64,000 bases of DNA, taken from assembly GCA_029834535.1 (NCBI GenBank), contig JAQMWT010000308.1:124001-188000 (forward strand), in the 5' to 3' direction. The stretch's first letter is position 1, and each line of letters opens with the position of its first letter. The stretch comes from Chrysophaeum taylorii (Eukaryota; Sar; Pelagophyceae; Pelagomonadales; Pelagomonadaceae). The notes below the pieces were generated by a model. It did not search any database. It was not told the origin of the DNA and was given only the letters and a program-made list of their open reading frames with translations. This document shows positions 9,049 to 19,172 of the stretch, one piece after another. The translations under genes and the position numbers were made by a program.

Positions 9049-10888
9049 TCATGTCTTGGCAGCATGATGGTGAGCATGACCATCTGGCAAAGAGCTGTCT
9101 TTTGATAGTTCGGAACTTGTCGACTCTTGATGTGGGTGGTCTTGATTCTTGGTGGGACTTTGCACGTTGTGATCTTCGCTGGTGGTAGGGGTACGGTCGC
9201 CGGTGTTGAACGTACGCCCTCGCAACTCGGACGCGGGGATGTGGTCGAGTTGGAATGAACCAGGTAGCTGATAAGGCGAGCGGACGCAAAGTGGTTCAGG
9301 GGGTGCCATAGAGGCGAGGAGTGATTTGGCGGAGGAGGAGGGGCCAGAGATGGCGGGATGTGGAGAACAGAGAGACAGAGTGGGTGGTGAACCAGGAGAA
9401 CCGGGTCCGGGGCATCCGTGGAGGTGGTGATGATACTCGGGGAGAATCGGGGGAGAGGCAGTGGAGGTTGGTTCGGAAGGGGATGAAGGTTGGTTGTGGA
9501 TGGGGAAAGGAGGTGAAAGATGCGATGCAGCATCTTGGGTGGGGTGGGTGGCATCCAATGAGGTAAGAGTGGTTTGGAGGACGGCGTTGATGTCAAGGTG
9601 GGAGCTGCGGATGTCAGCGTGGGTAGTTTCGAGTGCCTTGAGCTGGGTGTGGGTGAGATGGTGTTCGGCTTGGGTGGAGACCAGTTCGTCGGCTTGGATG
9701 GCGAGCTGGGCAGTGGCGAAAGCCAGGGCGGCGTCGGTGGTGGTGAGTTTGTTGGCTGTGGAGGACAAAGCGTCATCCTTGCGAATGAGCATGGCTTTGG
9801 TTGCGGCCAATTCAGCGGTTTGGGAGCGGAATGCAGCCGTAGTTGTGGCCAACTCGCGTTGGAGCTCAGACGGAGGTGCATTGGAACTTGGATGAAGGAG
9901 GTGGAGTGTTGCTTGAGTGGGGACTCGAGTGGGGACGGAGGAATGGTCGTAGTCGTAGAATGCATAGTCACGCGGGTGGAGGTGCAAATCGGGGGAACAG
10001 CGACTTTCGAAAGGTGATGAAGGTCTGTCAGGAGGGTCCGATGGTGGGGCGGTAGGAACTTGAGCCGCGGAAGGAGCTGTGGTAGAAATGGAAGTGCCGG
10101 GGCCGTCGTGGCCGTAGGTGGCATGGTCTTGTGGATGGAGAGGAAAGTCCTGAGGAGAATGACGTGGGGAAGATGAAGGATATCGGACAAGGGAATCCGA
10201 CAGTGGGGCGGCATGAGCTTGAGCCGCGGTGGGGGCGTGGTCAGGGATGAAGGTGCCGGGGCCGTCATGGCCGTATATGGGATGATCATCAAGGAAATGA
10301 ATGGTGCGGCGAGGGGGTTGACGAGGATGTTAGGGAACTACAAGTTGTATAGGTGGTGTAGCGGGAGTCGCCGATAGTGGGGAGTTAGGCACCAGTGAAG
10401 GAGGTGGAGGCTCCGGTGGGGTTGGTGGAGTAAAGGGAGTAATGTTTATTGGTGGTGGTGTGTTCAACATTGCTGGTGCGATATTTGAACAAGCTGGAGT
10501 GTCCTCGTGAATGTGGGGTGTGCCAGGTTGTGGAGTAACCTTGGCTATGCCTGGGTCCGGAGGGAAGGCAGTTGGGTCTGAGACTTTGCCGTGGGGTGTT
10601 TGGCATCCGGTGGAGTTGTCGGCATGAGGGGGGGTGACCATCGAGATGATCGGGTCTTGGGTCGCGACTTCGGGAGAAGTTTGCTTGGGCTTAAGGGGAG
10701 TGGCCGCATGAACAGTTTGTTGGGGAGCTTGTTCAAGTTGCTCGTCTTGATCGAGTTGCACTTCTTGATCGAGTTGCTCGTCTTGGTCACTTGCGGCAGT
10801 GCGTTTGGCTCTGATATCAGCGTAACCAGCAGCAATTTTGGCTTGCAAGGCAGCATTATCAGCGGCATGTCGATCTAAGATATCATCT
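9049..10888 (-). pseudogene. unrecognised proline-rich, coiled-coil ORF with one in-frame stop
   Basis: A single minus-strand frame runs from about 10888 to 9049, broken only by a TAA at about 10330. It starts with A-F-W-Q-P-L-N-Q-L-L-D-D-I-L and contains D-E-Q-L-D-Q repeats, then a Pro/Thr-rich region. Next come two diverged repeats near 10050-10290, each with Y-G-H-D-G-P-G-T followed by A-P-x-A-A-Q, then a heptad-like stretch E-L-Q-R-E-L...A-E-L-A-A-T-K...A-D-E-L-V-S-T (about 9890-9580) and a Ser/His-rich tail. It lies between gypsy gag and copia A on the same strand. It could be a gag-like protein of a transposon, but no family signature is visible. Overlapping longer proline-rich frames are shadows. 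Confidence 0.4.
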
Positions 10889-11320
10889 AGGAGCTGGTTG
10901 AGCGGTTGCCAGAAAGCTTGTGGGTCTTGCGGTGTAGCGAATGGCTTCGCTACTTCCAGACTCGTGACTTGTGGGTCTTGAGTCGCCGTCGTTTTCGGGG
11001 TTGCGGTTTGCGCGTTGTTGATTGCCTTTCACACTTTGTTCACACTTGTTCACCAGTAGCAAGCGATGAAACTTGTCTACGGTCTTAAAACTTTCAGGAA
11101 CTTCAGGAGATTGCTCTTGCCTGGAAGTCCTGAGCCTTTTTCCGAGACGTCGATCGAGATCGATGTCTTTCGGAGGACGTTTCTCTACCAGTACCGGACT
11201 GGGCCCAGAACCTAGAGAACAGTAAAAATCACTGTGCCTCTGGTAGAGAATGATGGCAGTGGTAGTGCTGCCTTTCGTCATGTCCTCTAACGACACAAAG
11301 AGCAGCACGGTGTGCGACAC
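10883..11320 (-). CDS. hypothetical ORF, 145 aa, probably a frameshifted upstream part of the previous ORF
   Basis: It contains S-F-K-T-V-D-K-F-H-R-L-L-L-V-N-K and a charged N-terminal half (D-L-D-R-R-L-G-K-R-L-R-T-S-R-Q-E). It sits one frame off and directly upstream of the coiled-coil ORF, and the two may once have been continuous. No domain recognised. Confidence 0.25.
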   Translation of the reverse strand: MSHTVLLFVSLEDMTKGSTTTAIILYQRHSDFYCSLGSGPSPVLVEKRPPKDIDLDRRLGKRLRTSRQEQSPEVPESFKTVDKFHRLLLVNKCEQSVKGNQQRANRNPENDGDSRPTSHESGSSEAIRYTARPTSFLATAQPAPR

Positions 11321-11384
11321 GGCGTTTAGTGGTTGTAAGTGTGAAGTGATGGGGTTAAGGCGGGGTGGGGGGGGGTTCCTAGTC

Positions 11385-13709
11385 CTAAATGGAATTTTCT
11401 ATCTCTAGTAGTATGAGCACAAGGGTGTTTTCGACAAGTTGAACAATTAGTAGAGGAGCATCGCCAAAGTGGGCCTCAATGTAATGAGATTGCACGGTGA
11501 TGTAGTCTTCGATGGCGGAGAGGTGAGGCTCGGAGGCACCATAAGAAGCGTCATTATGATCCAAAATGGAATGGGGTGTGAGCAAAGCATAAGCATATTG
11601 AGCGGGAGGAACTTGAAAAGCGTGAGCATGTTCGGAAATGAGATGAACGAGAGCACGAGGAAGGTGAAAGTCTGTAAGGCTGAAGTCGTCAAAGAGATGA
11701 ACAGGAGTGATCTCCGGCAATGGATGGCTAAAGCTCCCATGACACAGAGCGGAAGAAGAGTGAGAAAGTGCTTGGTGAACGTGATGATGAAGGGATTGTG
11801 TGAATTCCCCCTCTGGAGGTATAGCCGTCCAGTGGATGCCATGTGCACGATGAAGGGAGTGGAGGGTGGGGTCGCAAAAGGTTATATACTGCTTGGAGAG
11901 GTCATACTTGAAGTCGGCAAGCGTACCACTAGCTTGTTTATAAGCGGCAACAGCGGGCGAAGCAATACGAGTAAGAACGTCCTTGAGATTGGTTTTGCGA
12001 CGAGGTTGAGGGTGATGAGGACCACGGGTGAGACAGAGGACATCCTGGGAATAGAGAGACCGATAAGATGGTAGAAGGGGCAAAGTGTTGGAGGACACTT
12101 CAGATGGAGGTGTGGTGGCGGAAGCAGCGGGTGCAGAAGCAGCTGGAGCACATGCGGGAACGGGAGATGGAGCATGGGTAGGAGAAGAAGGAATCCCCCT
12201 CTCGTGTTCAGTGTCGGTGGACGTAGCATTCCCCCTCTGCGCCGCATCATTGGGGGTGCTGTGAACAGAGAAGGGAATGTCAGGCGGAGGTGCGGGAGGG
12301 GGATGTTGTTCATATTCAGGAGGAGTTTCCGAAATGAGGTGAGGAAAGGTAAGTTTGGAGGAGACACGGACTTGGCCGTTTTCAGGATTAAGGACAACAT
12401 CAGCTAAATGATTAACATGGGGTGTTATTAATGGGTTTATGACATTAGCACCACATAAGTAGATGTAAGGACGACATCGAGGCTCATATTTATGAAATTC
12501 GTTGGGTTCCAAATGCAAGTAACAAACAGAACCAAAAGGTTTGAGGTAGTCCTGTTGGGGAACATTACATTGATCCAACAAAACTTGTTGGGGGCTTAGG
12601 ACTTTATTATAAACACGTTCGAGGGAAACGTTAGGAAGGAGATTATAAGATTGGACAGCATGTATAACAGCCCACGGGTAGTGTGGTGCCGGATCTGTTC
12701 GGGGGTGATCTTTATAGGATACATTAAGCATATGCCACAGTCGTGTAGACGCGGCAGTTGCAATATGACCAACAGCGGCTTCGACTTCATGATTAAAAAC
12801 ATGTAAGTAAGGGGGGAACGCGGACATATTAATACCGTGTTCAACACGAAAGGGAGTTGTAACATGCTGAGATAAATAGGGTTTAAACGAATCACAATAA
12901 ATTTGTTTTAGTTGTACATGGACATAAGTAGAACAAAATTTGCGGACAAACTCGAGGGCGTTACAAAATTCGCTAGAGTTAGTGCTACGACAAAAGTACA
13001 CTAACAAAAATTTAGAAATGAGACACTTAAAAACAATGATATGGCGAAAGGCTCCCCATTCCGAGAGAACAGATACGTAACCACCGTCACATGCCCATGC
13101 TTCACCAGGTTGAAAAATTTTTTCGAATGATGGTTGCTTGGTAAGATGATGTGGATGAGGAAAGCGTTTTTTATGTATTGTACAGTCCACACAGAACTTA
13201 CGGTAGGGTACGTCAGATGGGTGATGTCCCGGACTGGCAATAACCTGAACAGCTTTTATAGCTTGAGAATCGCTAGAATGGTGGATGTTGTGAAAATTGG
13301 TAGCTCGTTGTTGCGCATCTCGAAATGCGAGGGTGCCCCTGGCATGAACTTTTCTATCAAAGGGTGCATGCTTCTCATGGAGCTGTCTTGGCGTTATGAG
13401 AGGAATTTGTCTTTCTTTAGTAGGAGATGATATATCTGCGGATGAGGTGTTAGAGAGGAAGACATGAGCCACTGAATCGAGATGAAAAGGTGGAAGTTCG
13501 TGGTTAGAAGCAAGATTATCACAACATGAAAGTTTTTTATTAGAGATGTATAACATTGTAATGGAACTCTGGTGTAATATTAAGGATGTATCTGTTGGGA
13601 ATATATTTGTGAAAAAGGTTGACCTATAGTTTTTGGTTAGAGAAGCATGATCAGGGTCAAAGGATGGTGATAGCGTTAATTTACGCAAGTCATAGACAAG
13701 CTGACACAA
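11385..13709 (-). pseudogene. copia A: integrase and pre-RT region, truncated at both ends
   Basis: One 774-codon frame. After about 120 residues of linker comes a GAG-pre-integrase/zinc region (H-E-K-H-A-P-F ... F-C-V-D-C-T-I-H-K-K-R). The integrase core follows, with W-A-C-D-G-G-Y (first Asp), I-Y-C-D-S-F-K-P-Y (second Asp) and H-E-V-E-A-A-V-G-H (catalytic Glu), then W-A-V-I-H-A-V-Q-S-Y-N-L-L and V-L-S-P-Q-Q. A long Pro/Ala/Ser stretch and the L-L-P-S-Y-R-S-L-Y pre-RT segment, related to copia C at 30330-31000, close the frame. It stops at 11385 where RT should begin, and no RT follows. The N-terminal side ends near the plus-strand LTR at 13733. Confidence 0.85.
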
Positions 13710-13732
13710 ATGTGTTTATAGATTACATGATA

Positions 13733-14186
13733 TGTTCCAGCCGGAATAGCATTAGCGATTATGTCACAGCATAGGTCCGGGGACTCCAGAGAGCTACACT
13801 ATTATGTGTGCGACACTGGAACATTTTCACACCTATCTCTACACGAGGGTTTTCCCTCCGTAATACGGCTTTCCCTCTCTCCTTCCTTCCTTGCCCTTCC
13901 GCCCTTTTATTTCATGACTATGAAGAACCCAGTGTCTGAAGCTCTTTTCCAACATGGAGTAGGCCTCCAGGTGCGTACCGTCAGGTACGGGGTTGTCTGT
14001 TTAATTAACAGAGGCTTCGCTCCTCGTTGTCAGTGTAAACGCTTCTATGGGACTTAATGTCCTTAAGGAGTTAGGGCTTAAATCCCTACCTTGTGTAGTA
14101 GCATGTGACTAGCGGAATGGTCTGTACACGCCGAAGACTGCGCGCAGTCTCTACCATGTACCCGGAGAGGGTCAAATCTCTCTCCA
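13733..14186 (+). repeat. probable copia 5' LTR (boundaries approximate)
   Basis: The segment starts near TGTTCCAGCC and ends in CTCTCCA directly before a primer-binding site and a downstream gag. TG...CA termini fit an LTR, but no second copy is present in the window, so the left edge is a guess. Confidence 0.45.
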
Positions 14187-14206
14187 GGTTATTATGGGCC
14201 CAGATG
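14187..14206 (+). promoter_or_regulatory. primer-binding site for half-tRNA-iMet (copia type)
   Basis: TTATGGGCCCAG (14192-14203) is complementary to the anticodon stem-loop region of eukaryotic initiator tRNA-Met, not to its 3' end. Drosophila copia primes from the 5' half of tRNA-iMet with the same complement. Three extra bases (ATT) separate it from the GGT at the LTR edge, compared with copia C. Confidence 0.65.
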
Positions 14207-14666
14207 CGTAGGTGTGTCAGCCCAACTGTGTTGTACGTCTAAATGGAGTGATCAATTTACGCCTGATCACGAGTACAACGCGACAATGTGTTTGGCAGTG
14301 GTCTACTGTACATATTTGTTGTGTGACGGTATGTGCCCACCAGTTAATTTGGTTTGTGACCGAGTTGGGTCGGTCACTGGTCACATGCACTCGCATAACC
14401 AATAAAATTAAAATTTTTCCTATACAAGCCGCGGAAACTTGGACGGGTTTTTCCTTCCATTCCCCAACAAAAGACTGACTGCTCGAGAACTAATCCATTC
14501 TTCAGTCTCAAGTCACCCTGTTTTAAATAGCATGTTGATTTGTTTGGTCTTGTCCCACGTTTAAAATAGCGTACTGTACATAGAACCCGCACTTGAGAAA
14601 CCCTTCATTCTTATGTGTCGAATCTGTCTATCAATCCTCTAACCTATCTCTTAATAGGTCACAGTC

Positions 14667-15462
14667 ATGTCAAAACAAAAAACAATATCCACCACGGATA
14701 TCTACAAACAAGAACAAATCCTCGTTGATAAAATTAACGCAGGATTGCGTTTCCAAGATAACTCAACCAAGGTGAGCTTGCAAATTGAGGCGCTTCGCAG
14801 GCATATGACAAGTCCATATGTGAACGCGTTATTCTGCTTCGATTTATATGAAGCTTACATCCGGAATGCTCCGGAATATAATCAACTTCTTGAACAAGAA
14901 GTTGATATCATCTTCGCTCAATGGAAAGCTGAACAAATTAATGATTTAAACTTACCTGATGAAGATGCCCTGCCCGAACATTTAAAGACTTGGCACGTCA
15001 ACTCTTCCCATCAACTAACAGTTGATGCCCGTAATAATCTTGAACGACTTTACTACCAAGAGTCGTATAACCCTTGTGCGTCCTGAATTAAATAAGGATG
15101 TCAAACGTGTCCTCACTTTATTAGATACCCGATTCCCGAAATCAATTGTGTATGATTCATCTTTAACTAACATATCCTTTACAGGTCTTTCTAATGCCGA
15201 TTGGATCAAACACTGCGAAACTTATGCTGGTTTCTTGTACACATTCTTTAACCTGGAGTCCCAGGAAAAGCCCGCTCTCGCTATGTGGCCTCAACTAAAG
15301 AAAATTTATGCAATTACTGCACATCCCAATAAATTACGTGCCGTAATGCTTTTAGCCTATCATTACTATGAGATAGTGTCGCGTTGTTCAAAGAAAGAAA
15401 CGCCAAACACCACTGGTGAGTACGACACCGAGGTCGATGATGAAGAATCCGGCGCCTTTTGA
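14667..15462 (+). pseudogene. copia gag, N-terminal part, frameshifted
   Basis: The ATG at 14667 opens a frame with K-V-S-L-Q-I-E-A-L-R-R-H, D-L-Y-E-A-Y and F-A-Q-W-K-A-E, each matching copia C gag (25667-27724) in order. A frameshift near 15055 moves to 15022-15462, which has L-V-R-P-E-L-N, W-I-K-H-C-E-T-Y, F-L-Y-T-F-F-N-L-E-S and P-N-K-L-R-A-V-M-L, again in the copia C order. The match stops at the H-Y-Y-E-I-V position and unrelated GC-rich DNA follows. Confidence 0.8.
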
Positions 15463-16340
15463 AAACACCTGATCGCACCTGATCGCCTGTAGTCCTCGCA
15501 CCTCCTCTGGGCGTTTTATCGCTCTTCCCTTGATGACACCCTTCCTTTTCTTTTCACCCCTCTTTTGTGTTTCCACTCCTGCGGCCCAGCGCCTACGCTC
15601 TTAGCGCGAACACCAACTCCCTGCCCCTGGCTTCTAGGCAATCTTCTCGTCGGCAGCTCTCTCCCTGCCTTGAGCTTGCGCTTTGCCCTTGCCGCCACCT
15701 CCTTCGTGTTCGCACCGCCGGATCCTGTCCATGTCGCAGCCTTGAGCCGCGACCAAAACACCGCTCGCGCCTCTCCTGGCTCCCCGGCTCGCCGCCCCCC
15801 CGGCGGGCTTCAAGATCGCGCACCATGCACGTAAACAGACTTCCGATCAAACGGGCGAGGGCCCAGTTACGTAATTGAACGTGTTTGATGGCAATGGTGG
15901 CATGAATTCGAAGTTGCCTCTTTTCCCTACAAGTGCGGACACGGTGCACACTCGGAGCAGCCGCACGCGCAGGTGTGCCTTGGACGCGTGTATACGGGGC
16001 TCGGGACGCAGCTTCGTAGTAGAAGCGGACAGCCCCAGATGCGGGCACGGTCACAGATGCGGATAATACGCGGATGCAGACACGTCGCGGATGCGGACAC
16101 GTCGCGGATGCGGACACGTCGCGGATGCGGTTATGCCTCGGGTTAGGGTAAAGTGTCCGTGAGCATCTTTAGGTGACTCTGAGGATTTAGGTGATCTGAG
16201 GACGTCGACTCTCGTCTGATGGAATCGACTCTCGTCTGATGGAATCGACTCTCGTCTGATGGAATCGACAGCGGCTTTCGGCGCTTTTCCACGTTTTTGC
16301 CTCGAGATACGTCGCTGCTCGATCCAAGCAAACGTCGGTT
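15463..16340. other. GC-rich DNA of unknown origin between two gag relics, with short tandem repeats
   Basis: No supported gene. Near 16066-16133 a 17-bp unit, ACACGTCGCGGATGCGG, is repeated about three times. At 16206-16269 a 20-bp unit, GACTCTCGTCTGATGGAATC, is repeated three times. ORFs on both strands are low-complexity Arg/Ala/Pro products of GC bias. Confidence 0.6.
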
Positions 16341-16344
16341 TTAT

Positions 16345-16840
16345 CCTCGTCTTGTTCGCTCCGAGATTAATAATGCTCAACGTGTAGATGTTGTCGACAG
16401 TCTTAACGCCACTTATTATCCCAAACGCAGAATTTTAAAGGCAAAGCCAAGGCCTCTGTACACAGTACTGTAATGTCAGCTGTTGTTGATTGGCACAGTA
16501 ACCAAGATGAGTATGAATCTTTCTTGTATACATTCTTGAATCCATCGATTTTCAACCGCGTATCGATTAACGCGGCGTAAGATAAATCCTAGTAGCAAAT
16601 GTCGCGTTGTTACGTAAATTGCTTATGACTGTAGTCACTTCCGCTGCTGATGTTAGACACTTCAGGCAGCAAGTCAACTTCTTTATGGTGTTTAACCCGA
16701 ACAGGTATGTACATTTCTTTGTAGAATAAATGCGCACACTCTTTCAGACAATTAACAGCTTCTCGTGAAGAAAGTGAGATGCAGTTTGATGAAGCAGCTT
16801 TGTGTGAAAAAATATATGAAGAAGCAATGGTGCTCAGAAG
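16345..16840 (+). pseudogene. second, diverged copia gag relic
   Basis: Short in-frame islands match copia gag in order: V-R-S-E-I-N-N-A-Q near 16350, D-E-Y-E-S-F-L-Y-T-F-L-N near 16507, A-D-V-R-H-F-R-Q-Q-V-N near 16645, R-Y-V-H-F-F-V-E near 16705, and F-D-E-A-A-L-C-E-K-I-Y-E-E near 16782. Several stops and frameshifts separate them. It is a different family copy from 14667-15462. Confidence 0.6.
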
Positions 16841-17026
16841 CGGGCATTTCCTAGTTTGCGCAACGCGAAACCTCCCTGGACACGGCCGGAGAAACGGCGG
16901 ACGGAGACGTCGGAAGGGGCGTCTCCAGCGGTCCGCGAAGATTCGAACGTCCGTTGTGGCGACTCGGCGAACACAATCCCTTAATTCTGACCGATGATCA
17001 CCCTAGGGGAGTGTCGCACCATGTCT

Positions 17027-17422
17027 TCACCGCCGCCAAGGCATCGTCTTGTTGGTGCGGTCGAGCTCCCAGCGCTGCGGCGAGACCCAGAGGGCGCTGG
17101 AAGAGCCCGCTGTCGCGCGAGTCTTCTTCGCTGGCGAACCGCCTTTACCTTGCGTCTCTTTCTTCTGCCAGCGTTGGCCTCGTGCTCGGTGATGCGCGCC
17201 ATAGATACCTAGCTTAACGGTCTTTTCTCGCTCCAGCCCTCGATCGTGGTAGTCAAAGCACACCAAGTACTTCCCCGCGTGCTTCTGCGACTTAGGGGTG
17301 CGTCCTTCGGGAAGAGTCCTCCCGTGCCTTTGGAGCCCAGAGCTGTACTCCGTCTCTTCACCTCCGACTGCAGCTATGATGACGAAAGCCACCAGGCTGC
17401 GAGGAAGCATCGACGACGACAC
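17027..17422 (-). CDS. hypothetical ORF, 131 aa
   Basis: The central part G-K-Y-L-V-C-F-D-Y-H-D-R-G-L-E-R-E-K-T-V-K-L-G vaguely resembles a Tudor/PWWP-like beta barrel, and the rest is Lys/Gly-rich. It overlaps another minus-strand ORF (17374-17754). Whether either is translated is unclear. Confidence 0.2.
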   Translation of the reverse strand: MSSSMLPRSLVAFVIIAAVGGEETEYSSGLQRHGRTLPEGRTPKSQKHAGKYLVCFDYHDRGLEREKTVKLGIYGAHHRARGQRWQKKETQGKGGSPAKKTRATAGSSSALWVSPQRWELDRTNKTMPWRR

Positions 17423-17754
17423 TGTCCAGACGCGCCGGCGTCGCGTGCGCCTGCCTCGTGGTAAAATCCGTCCGTTGCGTGCGAGTTTTTGTTCCTTGTG
17501 TGCGCGTCTAGAACGGACGACAAAAATGCTTCCCGCAACTCAGGATCGTCATCCCACGTGTTCTGACGAAGCAAGCCCGAGTCAGTCGATTGCGGGCTAA
17601 CGACGTTCGACCCGCGAAACTCGATGCCCCCGAGCGACCCAAAGCATCGCCGAAACCTCGCTAACCATGGGTCTTCACCGCCGATCGACGCCCTTTGATA
17701 GATAGAGGCGCACTCGAGAAAGTGGGGCTGGAGTTTCGGGAGGAAACTAAACAA
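17374..17754 (-). CDS. hypothetical ORF, 126 aa
   Basis: Middle section E-D-P-W-L-A-R-F-R-R-C-F and D-D-D-P-E-L-R-E-A-F-L-S-S-V-L looks like ordinary protein rather than repeat translation, but I recognise no family. It may be an exon of a gene whose other parts I cannot see. Confidence 0.2.
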   Translation of the reverse strand: MFSFLPKLQPHFLECASIYQRASIGGEDPWLARFRRCFGSLGGIEFRGSNVVSPQSTDSGLLRQNTWDDDPELREAFLSSVLDAHTRNKNSHATDGFYHEAGARDAGASGQCRRRCFLAAWWLSSS

Positions 17755-17912
17755 AACAAAACCAAGTTTAGCGCCTGTAGGGTTTTGAAGGTCGACTACT
17801 GACGGGGTTTTGGTCCGTTGTGTGTGGGTGACATAAGAGGGATGTGCCTGCCTGAAACCGTTCAGGTGTTTGGTGTAAAGACTTTGGGGCTGTCCGAAAG
17901 GCGGGGCCTAGC

Positions 17913-17973
17913 ACAGGGGTATATATAGCCCCGGGCACTCGCACACACCAGGACCGGCATTCCTACCCTCGCC
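17913..17973 (+). promoter_or_regulatory. TATA-bearing module, copy 1
   Basis: ACAGGGGTATATATAGCCCC is followed by GGGCACTCGCACACACCA and CCGGCATTCCTACCCTC. The whole block recurs at 60505-60576 with one inserted base and a single change, while the flanks differ. A strong TATA box with a conserved stretch about 25-45 bases downstream looks like a core promoter plus transcription start. No ORF of note follows at once, so it may drive a non-coding RNA or be a transposon fragment. Confidence 0.55.
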
Positions 17974-18502
17974 TTATGTGGGAAAGTAAAAAGCGCTGCC
18001 AGTAGGGGCATGCACTAGGGGTAACTAACTCACCGGAGGAGAAAGAAAGAAAGGGTTTAGGGGGAGAAAATCCAAAGGTCAAGACCACCGGGCGTGCGTG
18101 GAAGGAGGCTTGGCAACCCAGGTGGCGTTGAGCTGCGTGGAAGGGTTTTAGGAGTAAACAACTCAAAGGTTAGCGAACGTGCGGTGCTGATCAAAGCAGC
18201 TTAGATTGGCGGGGGTGAGAGCGTCGAGCTCAAACGAGAGTGGGGTGAGTGGGAGTAAAGGCAAGGCGGCAAGGCGTTAGCCTAACCGTCCGGCCGCGGG
18301 TGCAGGGAACTGGCGGCGGCCGGCCGAGAGACAGACGTAAGGGCAACAAGTTTGCGTTTCTGTAAGCGTACTGGCGCTCCCTGAAGTGCGCCTAATGCCG
18401 GAGGCGGGCGGTGGCTGCACCGCCTTCGACATACCGGAGACCTGCTAGAAGGAGACGGGCGCGCTCGCGGTGCACCGTGATGGAGAGACGCCGCCGGTAG
18501 AG
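17974..18502. repeat. segments shared with the 45-kb and 51-kb regions
   Basis: 18188-18252 closely matches 51275-51339 (GATCAAAGCAGCTTAGATTG then GGTGAGAGCG). 18353-18445 matches 45394-45496 (TTTCTGTAAGCG, GGCGCTCCCTGAAGTGCGCC, CTCGACATA). No gene is seen here. The pairs suggest pieces of one dispersed repeat scattered over the window. Confidence 0.6.
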
Positions 18503-19172
18503 GCGCGTTGTCTGAGCCGCCGTGGCTGCCGCGAGGGAAGGGTGTTGATGCCAATTGACGCTGAGAAGACCACGTAGACTGTCACTACTACACTCGAGCG
18601 CGCGTTGTCTGAGCCGCCGCGGCTGCCGCGAGGGAAGGTTGTTGATGCCAATTGACGCGGAGAAGACCACGTAGACTGTCACTACTACACTCGAGCGCGC
18701 GTTGTCTGAGCCGCCGCGGCTGCCGCGAGCGAAGGGTGTTGATGCCAATTGACGCGGAGAAGACCACGTAGACTGTCACTACTACACTCGAGCGCGCGTT
18801 GTCTGAGCCGCCGCGGCTGCCGCGAGCGAAGGGTGTTGATGCCAATTGACGCGGAGAAGACCACGTAGACTGTCACTACTACACTCGAGCGCGCGTTGTC
18901 TGCGCCGCCGTGGCTGCCGCGAGGGAAGGTTGTTGATGCCAATTGACGCGGAGAAGACCACGTAGACTGTCACTACTACACTCGAGCGCGCGTTGTCTGA
19001 GCCGCCGCGGCTGCCGCGAGCGAAGGGTGTTGATGCCAATTGACGCGGAGAAGACCACGTAGACTGTCACTACTACACTCGAGCGCGCGTTGTCTGCGCC
19101 GCCGTGGCTGCCGCGAGGGAAGGGTGTTGATGCCAATTTGACGCGGAGAAGACCACGTAGACTGTCACTACC
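18503..19172. repeat. 97-bp minisatellite, seven units
   Basis: The TGTCTG landmark recurs at exactly 97-base spacing (TCTG at 18511, 18608, 18705, 18802, 18899, 18996, 19093). Units differ by a few substitutions, such as GAGCCGCCGC versus GCGCCGCCGT, that do not alternate regularly. The last unit has one extra T and then diverges. 97 is not a multiple of three, so the array cannot encode a repeating peptide in one frame, and the similar small ORFs in it are by-products. Confidence 0.95.

Noticed and set aside
9045-10292. 415-codon proline/serine-rich ORF on the minus strand
   Set aside because: It overlaps, in another register, the frame that holds the coiled coil and the clean Y-G-H-D-G-P-G-T repeats. 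Its composition is what a shifted reading of that frame gives.
18282-19136. Series of near-identical 85-aa minus-strand ORFs
   Set aside because: By-products of a 97-bp tandem array whose unit length is not divisible by three.
18503-19172. CRISPR-like array
   Set aside because: The whole 97-bp unit repeats without unique spacers, there are no cas genes, and the context is eukaryotic.
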